Source: a bacterium (lineage in GTDB: Bacteria > Planctomycetota > JADGBV01). From it: a DNA stretch of 58,278 nucleotides. The notes under the pieces are model-generated. The model saw nothing but the letters and a program-made list of their open reading frames with translations, made no database searches and was not told where the DNA came from. Location of the stretch: assembly GCA_023261545.1 (NCBI GenBank), contig JAHFOS010000003.1, positions 1-58,278 of the forward strand. Direction: 5' to 3'. Made by a program: the position numbers and the translations under genes. The stretch's first letter is position 1, and every line of letters starts with the position of its first letter. Below are positions 33,641 through 42,505 of the stretch, piece after piece.

Positions 33641-33924
33641 AACGGCAGTTGAAAACCGAACGGCTGAGCAGGGGACGGTCCCTTCCCGCAAGGGGGGACT
33701 GTTCCTTGCGTTGAATCGGCATACTTTTCAAGTAAGCGTTCAGCTATGTTACAGAAATCCCAGCCGTTCGCCCTGAGCTTGTCGAAGGGTGAATGGCGAT
33801 GGAGGCTCGCGGCCCGTTCATGCTTCGACAGGCTCAGCACGAACGGGCCTGGCTGCTGACCCCGCAATGCGTAAGCTCGAATCATGGGGTGAACGCTTAC
33901 CTTTTCAACTGCCGTTTTTAGGTT
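33641..33924. repeat. Element A, copy 2, split by an inserted element B
   Basis: The outer ends AACGGCAGTTGAAAA (33641) and TTTTCAACTGCCGTTTTTAG (ending near 33921) are the inverted ends of element A, and the core GGGGACGGTCCC is visible. Element B is inserted between 33731 and 33901 and is flanked on both sides by CTTTTCAA, an 8-base duplication of element A sequence. The right end of element A abuts the TGA of the upstream exported protein gene (33924-33926), and the left end lies 11 bases before the gpsA start. Confidence 0.85.
33732..33900. mobile_element. Element B, copy 1: IS66-like MITE (169 bp)
   Basis: The ends GTAAGCGTTCA and TGAACGCTTAC form a perfect 11-base terminal inverted repeat, and perfect 8-base direct repeats CTTTTCAA flank the element (33724-33731 and 33901-33908). 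GTAA termini with 8-base duplications are the hallmark of the IS66 family, so this is probably a non-autonomous derivative. The interior carries an imperfect palindrome, CGCCCTGAGCTTGTCGAAGG paired with TTCGACAGGCTCAGCACG, a motif widespread in environmental genomes. No coding capacity. Confidence 0.8.
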
Positions 33925-36560
33925 CAATACTTCAGGGCAACCGGGAAGCTGCGGTTGATATGGCGCCGCCCCAAAGTCTCCTTGACCTCGACGCTCATGT
34001 TGGGGCCGAGGTCGCTCTCGCTGCCGCGCACGAAGAGCGAGCGCGTGCCGCGTTCACCGGGCTTGAGGTCGCGAAAAAAAGCTTCCAGGTTCGTGCCATT
34101 GGGAAACAGCGCCGCGACCACGAAGGTCGAGGGGCGCAGGTTCTTCTTGCCCAGTTCCAGGTGGATGTCCATGTTGAGTCCGCCCACGGCGCGGAAAAAC
34201 GTGACCGCCACGTCCACGTCGGAGTTCAAGGCGTCCTCGCGATAGAGCTTGACGAAATGCCGTTTTTGGCTCTCCGCCAGACTGATGTTGAGGTCGGTAT
34301 AGACCGGCACGGGTCCGAGCGGACTCAGCGGCGAGGGTGCGAGCTTGATGGCGGAAGCCCCGCCGGCACCGGGTTCGAGCTCCAGGGCAAAGACGTTGTT
34401 CTGGGCCAGCCATTCGCTGGGGTAGTGCAGGTCAATATCGAATTTGGCGCGTTCAGCGAAATGGTTGGTGATGGCGGCGCGCTGGTCCTGCAGCTTCACC
34501 GCCGCCTCAAGATCGCCGCGTTCCAGGCGGAAAGAAAGCAGCGTGCGCAACAGCTCGGGGTGCGGGCTCAAGATGAAGATGGGCGTGGAGGTGAGCTTGG
34601 TGGTGAAGCTGGAATCGTCCTCGACTTTGAGCGGACTCTGGTTGCCCATGAGGTCCATGCGGCGCACGCCCTCGCCCAGCCACAGCCGCGCGGGGCCGGC
34701 GCCAGCGCGGCGCCACAGCAGCACCAGGCCGCTGTCCTTCTTTTGGAAGGCGTAGCTCACGATATCCTTGTCATCGAGGGTGAGCTGACCCAGGATCTCG
34801 GCGTCCTGGAACCAGGACACCAGGGTCTTATAGGCGAAATATGCGGAGAAGGGTTTGTAATCCGGTCGCATCAGGCCGCGGTCGGCATCGGTGAGCCGGT
34901 CCACGAAGATCTTCTGGACCAACGGCTGGCCGCTGTCCCCGCGCGCGGCCTTGAGTAGAGTCACTTTCTTCACCAGGTTTTCGAGGACTTTGACCGCGCC
35001 CGCTTCCTCCAGGGAGTCGAGTTGCACGGTGACGTGCAGGCCTTCGCCCCGTGTGCCCGCCAGCCGCGCTTCGAGTTCATCGTAGCCCATGGTGGCGGGC
35101 ACATAAACCAGCGTGCCGCGCGCGGCATTGCCGCTCCAGGCCGTGGGAACGAGCACCTGGCTCCAGGAGGCACGCGCGCGCAGGTGATCCATGACGTTTC
35201 CGGCGGCCTGCAAACTTCCGGGAGGCACGGCGTCGGCGTCGTCCCCGATCTGCCAGTCGCTGATGGTGCTGCCATAGGCGAGCAGCAGTTGCTCGAAGAG
35301 CTCCTTCCAGCCGGGAACGTGCTGGCCCGCGTAGGTCCCCGCTTCGGCGTGGGTGGGGAAGGTTTCGATGACATGGCGGGGCGGGTTGATGGCGAACTTG
35401 GAGTGACCGTAGGCCTCATCGGGAATGCGGTTCACCACGGCGATGAAGTGATACCCGGCATCCGGGGCCAGGGTCAGGAGCAGCTCGTCCAGGTCTTTCA
35501 TGGCCGGGCCGTTCACGGCCGCCAGGGCGAAGGGGCGCGGCAGGAGGTCGAGCTTGCTGAGCGAGATCCCGAGCCTGGTGAGCGAGGTCATGAGCTCGCC
35601 ATAGGGAGGCCGCGGCCGGCCGAGGATAACTCCAAAGCCCGGATCCAGGGACCCGCGCTGGGGCGCGACGTCACGGGCCAGGATCTCGCGGTTTTCGACG
35701 ATGAGCTGACCACCTTTTTCCAGGCTGCTGTTCAGGTAGTACGCCCCGGAAAGCGACCGGTCGGCCAGCGGCACGCTCGCGGGCAGGCTCAGCGTGGTTT
35801 CGGAACCGCGAATAGCGCGGCTGCTGGAATCGATGACCTCGTCCAGGAAGTCGCGCACCACGGTCTTGAAAACGTATTCCTCGCCCGGCTGCGTGCCCTC
35901 GATGAGCTGCTTGAAGACCATGTCCTCCCCGGGCGCAAAGATGTTGAGGGGCCGGCTGGTCTCGATGTGCAGCCGCGGACTGGCCTCGATGGCCACCTCG
36001 TCCACCCACAGCACGCCCCGGCCTCCGGGGCGGCCCGCGAGATGCACGTAGAGCACGGCGGAACGGGCACGCGCGTCAATCCTTTCCACGCGCAAGGTGC
36101 GGCTTTGTGTCCAGGCGACGGGGAAGGTGGTTTCCCGGACGCTCTCGTCCTGCAGCAGTCGCTCATTCTCGCTGTAAGCCTTGAGGCCGAGTGTCATTTC
36201 ACTGCGCGTCTGGGGTCCGAGGTTTTCGCCCTTATAGTGGAGCGTGATATTATAGGCAAAGCGCGGGTCGAGCCGCAATGCCGCGCTACGCACCCCGGCC
36301 TTTCCTCCGGAGAACCCGAACCGCAGGCTGGTGGATCCATCGCTGCCCTGCGTGGTGTCAATCAAAAGACTGTGATAGCTCTGGAAACCCTCGCCCTTCT
36401 CCACGAACCATTCGTCAGGGAACCTGTCGCGATCGCTGTCTTCCGCGAAAGTGAAGCGGCGCATCTGTTCCACGGCCCGCAGAACATCCGCGCGGCCTTT
36501 GAGCGGCTCCGAGGCCGCGGCGGCGGGGAGAAACAAGAATAATAGCAGAAAATATTTCAC
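33924..36560 (-). CDS. Large exported protein of unknown function (third gene of secreted operon)
   Basis: An 878-residue protein from the GTG at 36560, which overlaps the TGA of the metalloprotease gene (GTGA). It starts with a signal peptide (VKYFLLLFLFLPAAAA). Residues ~30-45 contain FAEDSDRDRFPDEWF, a calcium-binding thrombospondin-3-like acidic loop. Residues ~45-190 look like a beta-sandwich binding module. A central region (~260-640) has the alternating strand-helix look of a TIM-barrel or similar domain, but I find no clear catalytic motif. The C-terminal ~200 residues are beta-rich. The length and style match the large extracellular proteins of PVC bacteria. Function is unknown. Confidence 0.65.
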   Translation of the reverse strand: MKYFLLLFLFLPAAAASEPLKGRADVLRAVEQMRRFTFAEDSDRDRFPDEWFVEKGEGFQSYHSLLIDTTQGSDGSTSLRFGFSGGKAGVRSAALRLDPRFAYNITLHYKGENLGPQTRSEMTLGLKAYSENERLLQDESVRETTFPVAWTQSRTLRVERIDARARSAVLYVHLAGRPGGRGVLWVDEVAIEASPRLHIETSRPLNIFAPGEDMVFKQLIEGTQPGEEYVFKTVVRDFLDEVIDSSSRAIRGSETTLSLPASVPLADRSLSGAYYLNSSLEKGGQLIVENREILARDVAPQRGSLDPGFGVILGRPRPPYGELMTSLTRLGISLSKLDLLPRPFALAAVNGPAMKDLDELLLTLAPDAGYHFIAVVNRIPDEAYGHSKFAINPPRHVIETFPTHAEAGTYAGQHVPGWKELFEQLLLAYGSTISDWQIGDDADAVPPGSLQAAGNVMDHLRARASWSQVLVPTAWSGNAARGTLVYVPATMGYDELEARLAGTRGEGLHVTVQLDSLEEAGAVKVLENLVKKVTLLKAARGDSGQPLVQKIFVDRLTDADRGLMRPDYKPFSAYFAYKTLVSWFQDAEILGQLTLDDKDIVSYAFQKKDSGLVLLWRRAGAGPARLWLGEGVRRMDLMGNQSPLKVEDDSSFTTKLTSTPIFILSPHPELLRTLLSFRLERGDLEAAVKLQDQRAAITNHFAERAKFDIDLHYPSEWLAQNNVFALELEPGAGGASAIKLAPSPLSPLGPVPVYTDLNISLAESQKRHFVKLYREDALNSDVDVAVTFFRAVGGLNMDIHLELGKKNLRPSTFVVAALFPNGTNLEAFFRDLKPGERGTRSLFVRGSESDLGPNMSVEVKETLGRRHINRSFPVALKY

Positions 36561-38158
36561 GGAAAACTTTGCAGCCAGCAGCGCCCCTTGTCCCCATCGG
36601 CCGTGCTGCTCTGCCGCAGCGCCGGCAACTCGGGCTTGAACCCGGGAATGGCGGAACGCGAGGGATCCGCGCTGGCGGTGGGCGCCCGGCTGACGGCGAC
36701 GGCGTAACTGCCGTAATGACCCGCCGTGCGTGTGTAGCTGCCGCCGTCCGGCCCGTAATTGCGGGTGGCGCTCGTGAAGCGCAGGACCTCGACGAAATAG
36801 TCGCCGTCCACGCCAGCGGACAGGAAGACGTAAGACGTCGTGTCGGAGCTGGCGCCGAAGCGCTGGGCATTGGACGCGATCAGCGGGCCGCCCTCCCCGA
36901 GATAGACGCGGAGCTCGGTGAGCGCGCCGTTGCCGGTCTTGCCGGTTTCGATATCGTAGGTCTCGCCCTTGAGGGCGCTGAAGCGAAAACTGTCCCGGTC
37001 GTTGGCGGGGAAGAACGTGAGCGCGTCCCTGGTGTAAGGAAGGTTGGCGGAAACCGCCACCGTCACGGGGGGAACCGCGGGTTCCAGGGCGTCCAGGGAG
37101 TAGGACATGCGCCGGTCGAGGTAAACCGCGCTCAAATCCGCGCCAGGGCTCACCACGGGAAAAACATCGTGGAAACTGTCCAGCGTCACCGGATCGCCCT
37201 GGAGCGCGGCCGGGACGGTGCGGAAACGCGCGGCGGCGGCGAGAACCCCGGCCTCGCCGAAGGACTCCCGGGCCTTCCAGAGGACATGGGCGACCGCCCA
37301 TTCATTGCCGGCCCCCAGAGCCTGCGCCGCGGGCTTCGAGATATCGAAGCTGCTGACGAGGGAGGCGCCCGTGGAATTCACGGAGCCGGTGCTATCCACG
37401 TGCACGGGATCGGAGCGCACCGCCGAGGAGAACCAGTGGGCGAAACCCTCCGACCAGCTCAGGCGCAAATCCAGGGTGCCAGTGATGGAGTGGCTGCCGC
37501 CCTCCGAGTGGTCGGTGCTGAAAAGCTCGGCGAAAAGGTGGCCGAATTCATGCAGGATGATGTCGTCGTCGAACTCATCGGGGTCGCCATCGCGGTGCTG
37601 CAACTGGATATAGAGCTTGCCCTCCCCGGGCACGAACTGGGTGGAGGAGCTGGGCCAAACCGCGCGGATACCGCTGTCCAGGCCGTAACCGCGCTCCAGC
37701 AGCCACCCGCGCCCGCGCGTGAGCTGCGTGAAGATATTGAAAGCCCCGGCGTTCGAGCTGCGCAGGATGATGAGGTCGCGCCCCAGCGCGGAGCCGGTCA
37801 ACGGCGTTACCTCCAGGGAATAAAGGCCGGTGGTATTGCCGCTGGAAAAGCCGCTCCCCACCGCAACGTAAGCGGAGGAGGAGGCCACTTCCACCCTCAC
37901 GGCTGAAGCATCCGCCCGCAGCGTGTAGAAGCCGTTCTTGTCCGTCTCCGCCGTTGCGGCCAGGTTCCCCACGGGGTCATACGCGCGGATGGCCGCGCCG
38001 GCCAGAGGCGCATAAGCCACCGCCTCCGGCACATTCGCCGGAGGACGGGAGTAGATGGTTTTTTCGTATTGCACCGTTCCGCTCACATTCACCGCGCCCG
38101 GAAGCGGTGCGAACATGGAGGCCATCAGGGCGCAGCACAGGCGCGAAAGCCGCGACAA
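36557..38158 (-). CDS. Exported HEFGH zinc metalloprotease-like protein
   Basis: A 533-residue protein starting at TTG 38158, four bases after the preceding stop codon; the signal peptide MSRLSRLCCALMASMFAPLP supports this start. Residues ~25-95 form a carboxypeptidase-regulatory-like beta-sandwich (AAIRAYDPVGNLAATAETDKNGFYTL). The gluzincin active site is ILHEFGHLFAEL (H203, E204, H207) with a likely third zinc ligand E237 in LSWSEGFAHW. Residues ~375-500 resemble a pre-peptidase C-terminal domain (NDRDSFRFSALKGETYDIE). I cannot place it in a named peptidase family. It sits between two other exported proteins in one operon. Confidence 0.7.
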   Translation of the reverse strand: MSRLSRLCCALMASMFAPLPGAVNVSGTVQYEKTIYSRPPANVPEAVAYAPLAGAAIRAYDPVGNLAATAETDKNGFYTLRADASAVRVEVASSSAYVAVGSGFSSGNTTGLYSLEVTPLTGSALGRDLIILRSSNAGAFNIFTQLTRGRGWLLERGYGLDSGIRAVWPSSSTQFVPGEGKLYIQLQHRDGDPDEFDDDIILHEFGHLFAELFSTDHSEGGSHSITGTLDLRLSWSEGFAHWFSSAVRSDPVHVDSTGSVNSTGASLVSSFDISKPAAQALGAGNEWAVAHVLWKARESFGEAGVLAAAARFRTVPAALQGDPVTLDSFHDVFPVVSPGADLSAVYLDRRMSYSLDALEPAVPPVTVAVSANLPYTRDALTFFPANDRDSFRFSALKGETYDIETGKTGNGALTELRVYLGEGGPLIASNAQRFGASSDTTSYVFLSAGVDGDYFVEVLRFTSATRNYGPDGGSYTRTAGHYGSYAVAVSRAPTASADPSRSAIPGFKPELPALRQSSTADGDKGRCWLQSFP

Positions 38159-38161
38159 CCC

Positions 38162-38623
38162 TCAGCGCCGCGAGATGCCAGAGTCGCGCGAGCGCCGCGA
38201 GGCGCCGGGGTCCAGTCCCTCCGCCTTCTGCAGGTTGCTCTGGCGATTCAAATCCAGCGAGAAAACCTGGGCGCTCTTGTTTTCGCCTTCCAGGGAAATT
38301 TCCGCTGAAAGCTCCACCAGGCCCTTGCCCTCAAGAGGCGCGGTGATGATGAAGGTGCGGACGAAAACGACGTTGCTCTTCAAGGGCCCCTCCCAGAACT
38401 GGAAGCCCTGCTCCAGGACGAAATTCGGCGGGAGCTTGAGGTGAAAAGAGGCCCGGGTGGTGTCGTTCCAGGGACGAAATTCCAGCAACAGGGAGTACTG
38501 CGCGACCCCTTCGCGGATTTCAAGCCCCGTGAGGGTCAGGTTGCCGTCCATGGGTTGCGACGGCTTGGCTTCGGCCACGGCGCCGATGGCGCAAACCAGC
38601 AGGAAGGACAACAGGGATTTCAT
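38162..38623 (-). CDS. Small exported protein (first gene of secreted operon)
   Basis: A 153-residue protein with a signal peptide (MKSLLSFLLVCAIGAVAEA). The mature part is mostly beta-strand and shows no known motif; a charged Arg/Ser tail ends it. Its start codon overlaps the RNase HII gene stop by four bases, and the metalloprotease gene starts four bases after its stop. It may be a substrate, inhibitor or partner of the protease. Confidence 0.6.
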   Translation of the reverse strand: MKSLLSFLLVCAIGAVAEAKPSQPMDGNLTLTGLEIREGVAQYSLLLEFRPWNDTTRASFHLKLPPNFVLEQGFQFWEGPLKSNVVFVRTFIITAPLEGKGLVELSAEISLEGENKSAQVFSLDLNRQSNLQKAEGLDPGASRRSRDSGISRR

Positions 38624-39471
38624 CGGCTTCTCCTCAGCAGTCGGAGGGGGATATTATGGCGCGCGCGGCATTCTTCAATCTCGGCGAGGAAGCGCAGACC
38701 GTCCTCGTAGTAGCCGGCCGTCGGGAGCAACCCCGGCAGCAGGCGCACCCACCAAGCGTTGAAACGGGCCATCAAGACTTCGCGCGCCAGCTTGGCGAAA
38801 CAAGAGGCGGCGGCGATGGCCGGCTCGCTGCGATCCCCACCCACCAGGAAGGCGATTTGCAACCTGCGTCCGCGCCAGAATGCCGTGTAACGGCTGGCTT
38901 TGTCGCCGTCGTCACTTTCGTGAACCTCAAACCCCCAAGCAGCGAGGATTGGCGCATACCTGTGCCGGCCTCCCCAGCGATCGAAAGCGACGTGGGCTTC
39001 GTGCCATTCCGGCGCGGTTTTCTCAAAAAGCTCCAAGAGCACGTCGCGGTAGAGTTCGGCCAGAAAATCGGCTTTGTTGCCTCGTTGCAGACCTTGAGAA
39101 AACTCTGCGACGCCGGCGGCCCGCGCGCGGATTTGCAGGCCTGGGATTTCAGCATCCGCGGACATCCCCGCGCCAGAAACGGCAGGGCCGTTGGCTATCA
39201 TGGCGTCCCCCTCCGCCGGCGGCAAGTGCCAGGGTTCCTGCTCCATGCCCTGCCCGCTGACGGAATCTAGCAACACTTCGGCCAACGGGATTTTCCCCGC
39301 GAGCTGCCGGCAGCGCGCCACCAGCCTGGAAATATTTCCTCCGCGGTAAATCGCCTTGGAATCGCGGGCCGGCCCCGCCATCTCCCGCCGGCTTGCATAG
39401 GCCGCAACGCACAACGGCCCGAGGATCGGACCGTAACCCGCCTCATCGAGGCCAACCCAAAGAATTTTCAT
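38620..39471 (-). CDS. rnhB: Divergent ribonuclease HII-like protein
   Basis: A 283-residue protein, longer than usual RNase HII (~200). The catalytic entry block GLDEAGYGPILGPLCVAA (D9, E10) and DSK (D37) are intact, and a third acidic position is found in VAFDRWGGRHRYAPIL. AAASCFAKLAREVLM corresponds to the conserved alanine/serine helix. About 60 extra residues are inserted between the first and second halves. RNase HII removes RNA from RNA/DNA hybrids in the cytosol. Its ATG immediately follows a palindromic element (39472-39604). The assignment to the superfamily is good; biochemical identity is uncertain because of the insertion. Confidence 0.65.
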   Translation of the reverse strand: MKILWVGLDEAGYGPILGPLCVAAYASRREMAGPARDSKAIYRGGNISRLVARCRQLAGKIPLAEVLLDSVSGQGMEQEPWHLPPAEGDAMIANGPAVSGAGMSADAEIPGLQIRARAAGVAEFSQGLQRGNKADFLAELYRDVLLELFEKTAPEWHEAHVAFDRWGGRHRYAPILAAWGFEVHESDDGDKASRYTAFWRGRRLQIAFLVGGDRSEPAIAAASCFAKLAREVLMARFNAWWVRLLPGLLPTAGYYEDGLRFLAEIEECRARHNIPLRLLRRSR

Positions 39472-39604
39472 CCTAAAAACGGCGGTTGAAAGCTAACCGG
39501 CTGCAAGGCAAGAGACTGCCCCTTCCCGAATCCCCTCGAATGGGGGACGCCGGGGGGGACTGTCCCTTGCGATACAAAGACTTGCCTTTCAACTGCCGTT
39601 TTTA
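39472..39604. repeat. Element A, copy 3 (133 bp)
   Basis: The ends CCTAAAAACGGCGGTTGAAA (39472) and TTTCAACTGCCGTTTTTA (to 39604) form an inverted repeat around a GGACTGTCCC core, with a secondary hairpin CCCCTCGAATGGGGG. It fills the gap between the RluA-family stop (39619) and the rnhB-like start, directly abutting that ATG, so it would form a strong structure in the mRNA leader. Confidence 0.8.
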
Positions 39605-39618
39605 ATTCACCTACCGCT

Positions 39619-40542
39619 TCAGCCGCTGAGCCCGAGGCGGCGGGCGAACGCCGTGAAATCCTCCGGTTCAGGGGCGCTGAGGGTGAGGGATCGTCCGTCC
39701 AGCGCCGGAAACGTGAGGCTGCGGCTGTGCAGCATGGTGCGCGCGATCTCGCCGGGCTTGAAACCCTCCAGGTGGCGCGGTCCATAAAGGGGATCGCCCA
39801 AAATGAAATGGCCGAGGTGTTTCAAGTGCGCGCGGATCTGGTGGGTGCGCCCGGTGAGCGGCCGCGCTTCGAGCAGCGCGAAACGTCCCACCAGCCGCAG
39901 CACGCGGAACTGCGTCTGCGCCGGCCGGCCGCGGGTGTCCACGCGCCGCGTGGTACGCTGCTGGGGATCACGCGCCAGGGGCGCATCGCAATGGAACTCC
40001 ATGCGCAGGAAGCTGCCGCTGGCCAGGCAATGGTAGATCTTCTGCACCCGCTGCTCGCGGAAGGCCTGCTGTAAATGCGCGTGGGCGCGCTCGCTCTTGG
40101 CGAGCAGCAGCACGCCGCTGGTGTCGCGGTCCAGGCGATGCACCAGGCCCGCGCGCGCGGGGTCCTCCCCGCCCGCGAGCCGCCAGCCGCGTGCGCGCGC
40201 CGCTTCGAGCAGGCTGCCGCCGCGCCGGCCCGGGGGCGGCTGGCAGGCGAGGCCCGACGGCTTGTCCACTGCCAGCAGCTCCTCATCCTCGTAGAGCACC
40301 ACGAGCTGCTCCGCGGCGGGCGGCAAGGGTTCCTCGGGCACCGGTTCATCGAGGGAATCGAAAGCGACGCGGTCGCCGTCGCTCACCATGTCTCCAGGCC
40401 GGCCCGGCTGGTCGTTCACGCGCACCCGGCCCGCGCGGATGGCCTGCTGGATGCGGTTGCGGCTCGTTTCTGTAAACTGCTCGCGTAGTGTGACGTCCAG
40501 GCGTCGGGGCGCGCCCGTCACGAAAAACTCGCCGCCGTTCAA
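39619..40542 (-). CDS. RluA-family pseudouridine synthase
   Basis: A 307-residue enzyme with an N-terminal S4 RNA-binding domain (RRLDVTLREQF...RIQQAIRAGRVRVNDQ, residues ~12-50) and a catalytic domain. The active-site block HRLDRDTSGVLLLAK contains the catalytic D138. EARPLTGRTHQIRAHLKHLGHFILGDPLYG is the conserved motif III. The two-domain plan matches RluC/RluD, which convert uridines of 23S rRNA helices to pseudouridine. The exact site cannot be read from sequence. It lies 10 bases after the fliY-like gene on the same strand, an unusual but compact linkage. Confidence 0.85.
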   Translation of the reverse strand: MNGGEFFVTGAPRRLDVTLREQFTETSRNRIQQAIRAGRVRVNDQPGRPGDMVSDGDRVAFDSLDEPVPEEPLPPAAEQLVVLYEDEELLAVDKPSGLACQPPPGRRGGSLLEAARARGWRLAGGEDPARAGLVHRLDRDTSGVLLLAKSERAHAHLQQAFREQRVQKIYHCLASGSFLRMEFHCDAPLARDPQQRTTRRVDTRGRPAQTQFRVLRLVGRFALLEARPLTGRTHQIRAHLKHLGHFILGDPLYGPRHLEGFKPGEIARTMLHSRSLTFPALDGRSLTLSAPEPEDFTAFARRLGLSG

Positions 40543-40552
40543 GGCGGCCGGT

Positions 40553-41425
40553 CTAGTCCCGGGGAGCGACTTCGTGGACGCGCAGCGCGAAGTGCTGGTC
40601 CTGAGTGGCCACCACCTCGCCGTTGGCGAACGTCGTGTCGCAAATCTCGAGGTTCACCGGAGCGTCGCACAGTTTCTTGAACTCCAGGACCGAGCCCACG
40701 CAGATGTTCAGGACTTCGCTGTACTTCATGATGCGATCCGCGAGGATGACCTCCGCCAGCACGGGCGTGTCGAGCAATTGCCGGTCAATGACCGCCTTGC
40801 TGACGGGTTCCGCCTTGGCCTGCGCGGGCGCGGTGGCAGCGTGCGCCGGCGCCGCGGCGTGCTTCTGAGGATTGGCGATGTGTTCCGCCAGCGCGGCGGG
40901 CAGCATCCAATAGAGGTGGGAGCCGCCATAACCCTCGAGTTCGAGAGTGGATCGCAGCAGGTGACCCTTGGGATCGAATTCGCCCGCCGTGCCGTCCAGG
41001 CTCGCGCCTTCTACCGCGCCAGGACGCGCGGCCACGGAACAGGCCAGGCGGTCGCGCAGCACCGTCGCCGTGGTGGCGGCCAACTGGTTGAAGGCCTCGC
41101 GCAGCGCGTCGAGTTCGGTGTCGCCGAAACTTTTCGCCGCACGCGATTTCTCCACCTGCGCCTCGTCCCCGCCCATGGCGATCATCAGGCCCACCATGGT
41201 GAGGGCTTCGAGCTTGGGGATGAAGACCCGCGCCGCTCCGGAGAGGTCGCCGCTGAAGGAGATGGTGGCCGAGGCGAACTCGCCCTGGAGCTCGCCCAGG
41301 AAGGGCGCGGACCCGAGCGCTGACTCCTCGACCGCGCCGAGCGCGATCTTCTTTTGCAGCAGCGTGGTCCAGGCAGCGGCGAGCGCCTCACCCACGGCGG
41401 TAAAAGCGGCGGCGATGGTCATCAC
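40553..41425 (-). CDS. fliY: Flagellar motor switch protein, FliY/FliN type
   Basis: A 290-residue protein. The N-terminal ~160 residues resemble a CheC-like phosphatase domain: EALTMVGLMIAMGGDE, then DTELDALREAFNQLAATTATVL, in place of the E-x2-N motif. A linker rich in Ala/Pro/Gln follows. The C-terminal ~80 residues are a SpoA (FliN) domain: TPVLAEVILADRIMKYSEVLNICVGSVLEF and VNLEICDTTFANGEVVATQDQHFALRV. This matches FliY, which forms the switch C-ring and can dephosphorylate CheY-P. Its ATG overlaps the fliM stop (ATGA). Confidence 0.75.
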   Translation of the reverse strand: MMTIAAAFTAVGEALAAAWTTLLQKKIALGAVEESALGSAPFLGELQGEFASATISFSGDLSGAARVFIPKLEALTMVGLMIAMGGDEAQVEKSRAAKSFGDTELDALREAFNQLAATTATVLRDRLACSVAARPGAVEGASLDGTAGEFDPKGHLLRSTLELEGYGGSHLYWMLPAALAEHIANPQKHAAAPAHAATAPAQAKAEPVSKAVIDRQLLDTPVLAEVILADRIMKYSEVLNICVGSVLEFKKLCDAPVNLEICDTTFANGEVVATQDQHFALRVHEVAPRD

Positions 41426-42501
41426 AAGTTGATTTTATCGGTTTCCCGCGCCCGGCCCTCGATGCGCATGGCCTTGTGCCCGCGGATCTGGCCCATGGTG
41501 GCGCGAAACTTGGGCTTGCCGCCGATGTGCGCCAGGACGGGATGGCGCGCCAGCTTGGACGTGGTGATAATGTCGCCCGGCTTCAGGTTGCGGAAATCCC
41601 GGAGCGCTATGTCGGTCTCGGCGATGAAGCACTCCAGGGTCATGTTCACGTCCTGGAGGTTGGTGCGGATGCGCTGGGCGTCCTCCTTGCCGGCGCGGCT
41701 GCGGTCCATGAACCAGCTCTGGCTGGACAGGCTGCCCATGATGGGCTCGATGACGTTGAAGGGCAGGCACAGGTTGAGCATGCCGCCCGCCTCGCCCTCG
41801 CTCATGCGCACCTCGAAGGTGAGCAGCACCACGATTTCATTGGGCGCCACGTTTTGCAGGATCTGCGGGTTGGTTTCGGTGTCCACCACGGAAAAATGCA
41901 GGTTGGCCACCGGGGTCCACACCTCCTGCAGGTTGTGGATGATGTGGTCCACGATCTGGGAAATCAACCGCGTCTCGATTTCCGTGAACGCGCGCTCCGG
42001 CGCGGCCGCGGCCGCGTGCCCGCCGCCCAGCAGCTTGTCAATGACGGGGAAGCAGATGGTGGGGTTGAGTTCCAGGACGATCTCTCCGGAGAGCGGCTCG
42101 CAGGAGAGCACCGTGATGCTGGTGGGGTTCGGCAGCGACATGGTGAATTCCTGGAAAGTCAGTTGCTCCGCTTGCGAGGCCTGGATGTCAATGAGCGTGC
42201 GCAGCACGCCGGTGAGTTCGGCGGCGAGGTTGCGCGCGAACTGCTCGTGCAGCGAGGAGAGCGCGCGCATCTGCTCGGGGGAAACGCGGTTCGGGCGCTT
42301 GAAATCGTAGATGGTGACGTTTTTGTCCTCGAATTGCGGACGCGCCTTTTTCTTGGGCGCCGCCGCCGCCGCCGGGGAGGCGCCGGGAGCCGCTGGCGCG
42401 GCCCCCGTAGGACTGGACAGATCGAAACCTCCGGTGTCTTCCCCGCCCCCCACCGCTTGCAGCAGGGCATCCACTTCGCTCTGGCTCAGGACGTCAGCCA
42501 T
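41422..42501 (-). CDS. fliM: Flagellar motor switch protein FliM
   Basis: A 359-residue C-ring protein from the ATG at 42501, where the CheY-P-binding motif VLSQSEVDALLQAV begins. The middle domain shows VSPEQMRALSSLHEQFARNL, LTGVLRTLIDIQ, EQLTFQEFTMSLPNPTS, NPTICFPVIDKLLGG and FTEIETRLISQI. The C-terminal SpoA domain is ECFIAETDIALRDFRNLKPG. An Ala/Pro-rich linker of about 20 residues follows the N-terminal peptide. The fliM-fliY pair shows that the organism is flagellated, though the rest of the flagellar genes are elsewhere. Confidence 0.95.
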   Translation of the reverse strand: MADVLSQSEVDALLQAVGGGEDTGGFDLSSPTGAAPAAPGASPAAAAAPKKKARPQFEDKNVTIYDFKRPNRVSPEQMRALSSLHEQFARNLAAELTGVLRTLIDIQASQAEQLTFQEFTMSLPNPTSITVLSCEPLSGEIVLELNPTICFPVIDKLLGGGHAAAAAPERAFTEIETRLISQIVDHIIHNLQEVWTPVANLHFSVVDTETNPQILQNVAPNEIVVLLTFEVRMSEGEAGGMLNLCLPFNVIEPIMGSLSSQSWFMDRSRAGKEDAQRIRTNLQDVNMTLECFIAETDIALRDFRNLKPGDIITTSKLARHPVLAHIGGKPKFRATMGQIRGHKAMRIEGRARETDKINL

Positions 42502-42505
42502 GGCT

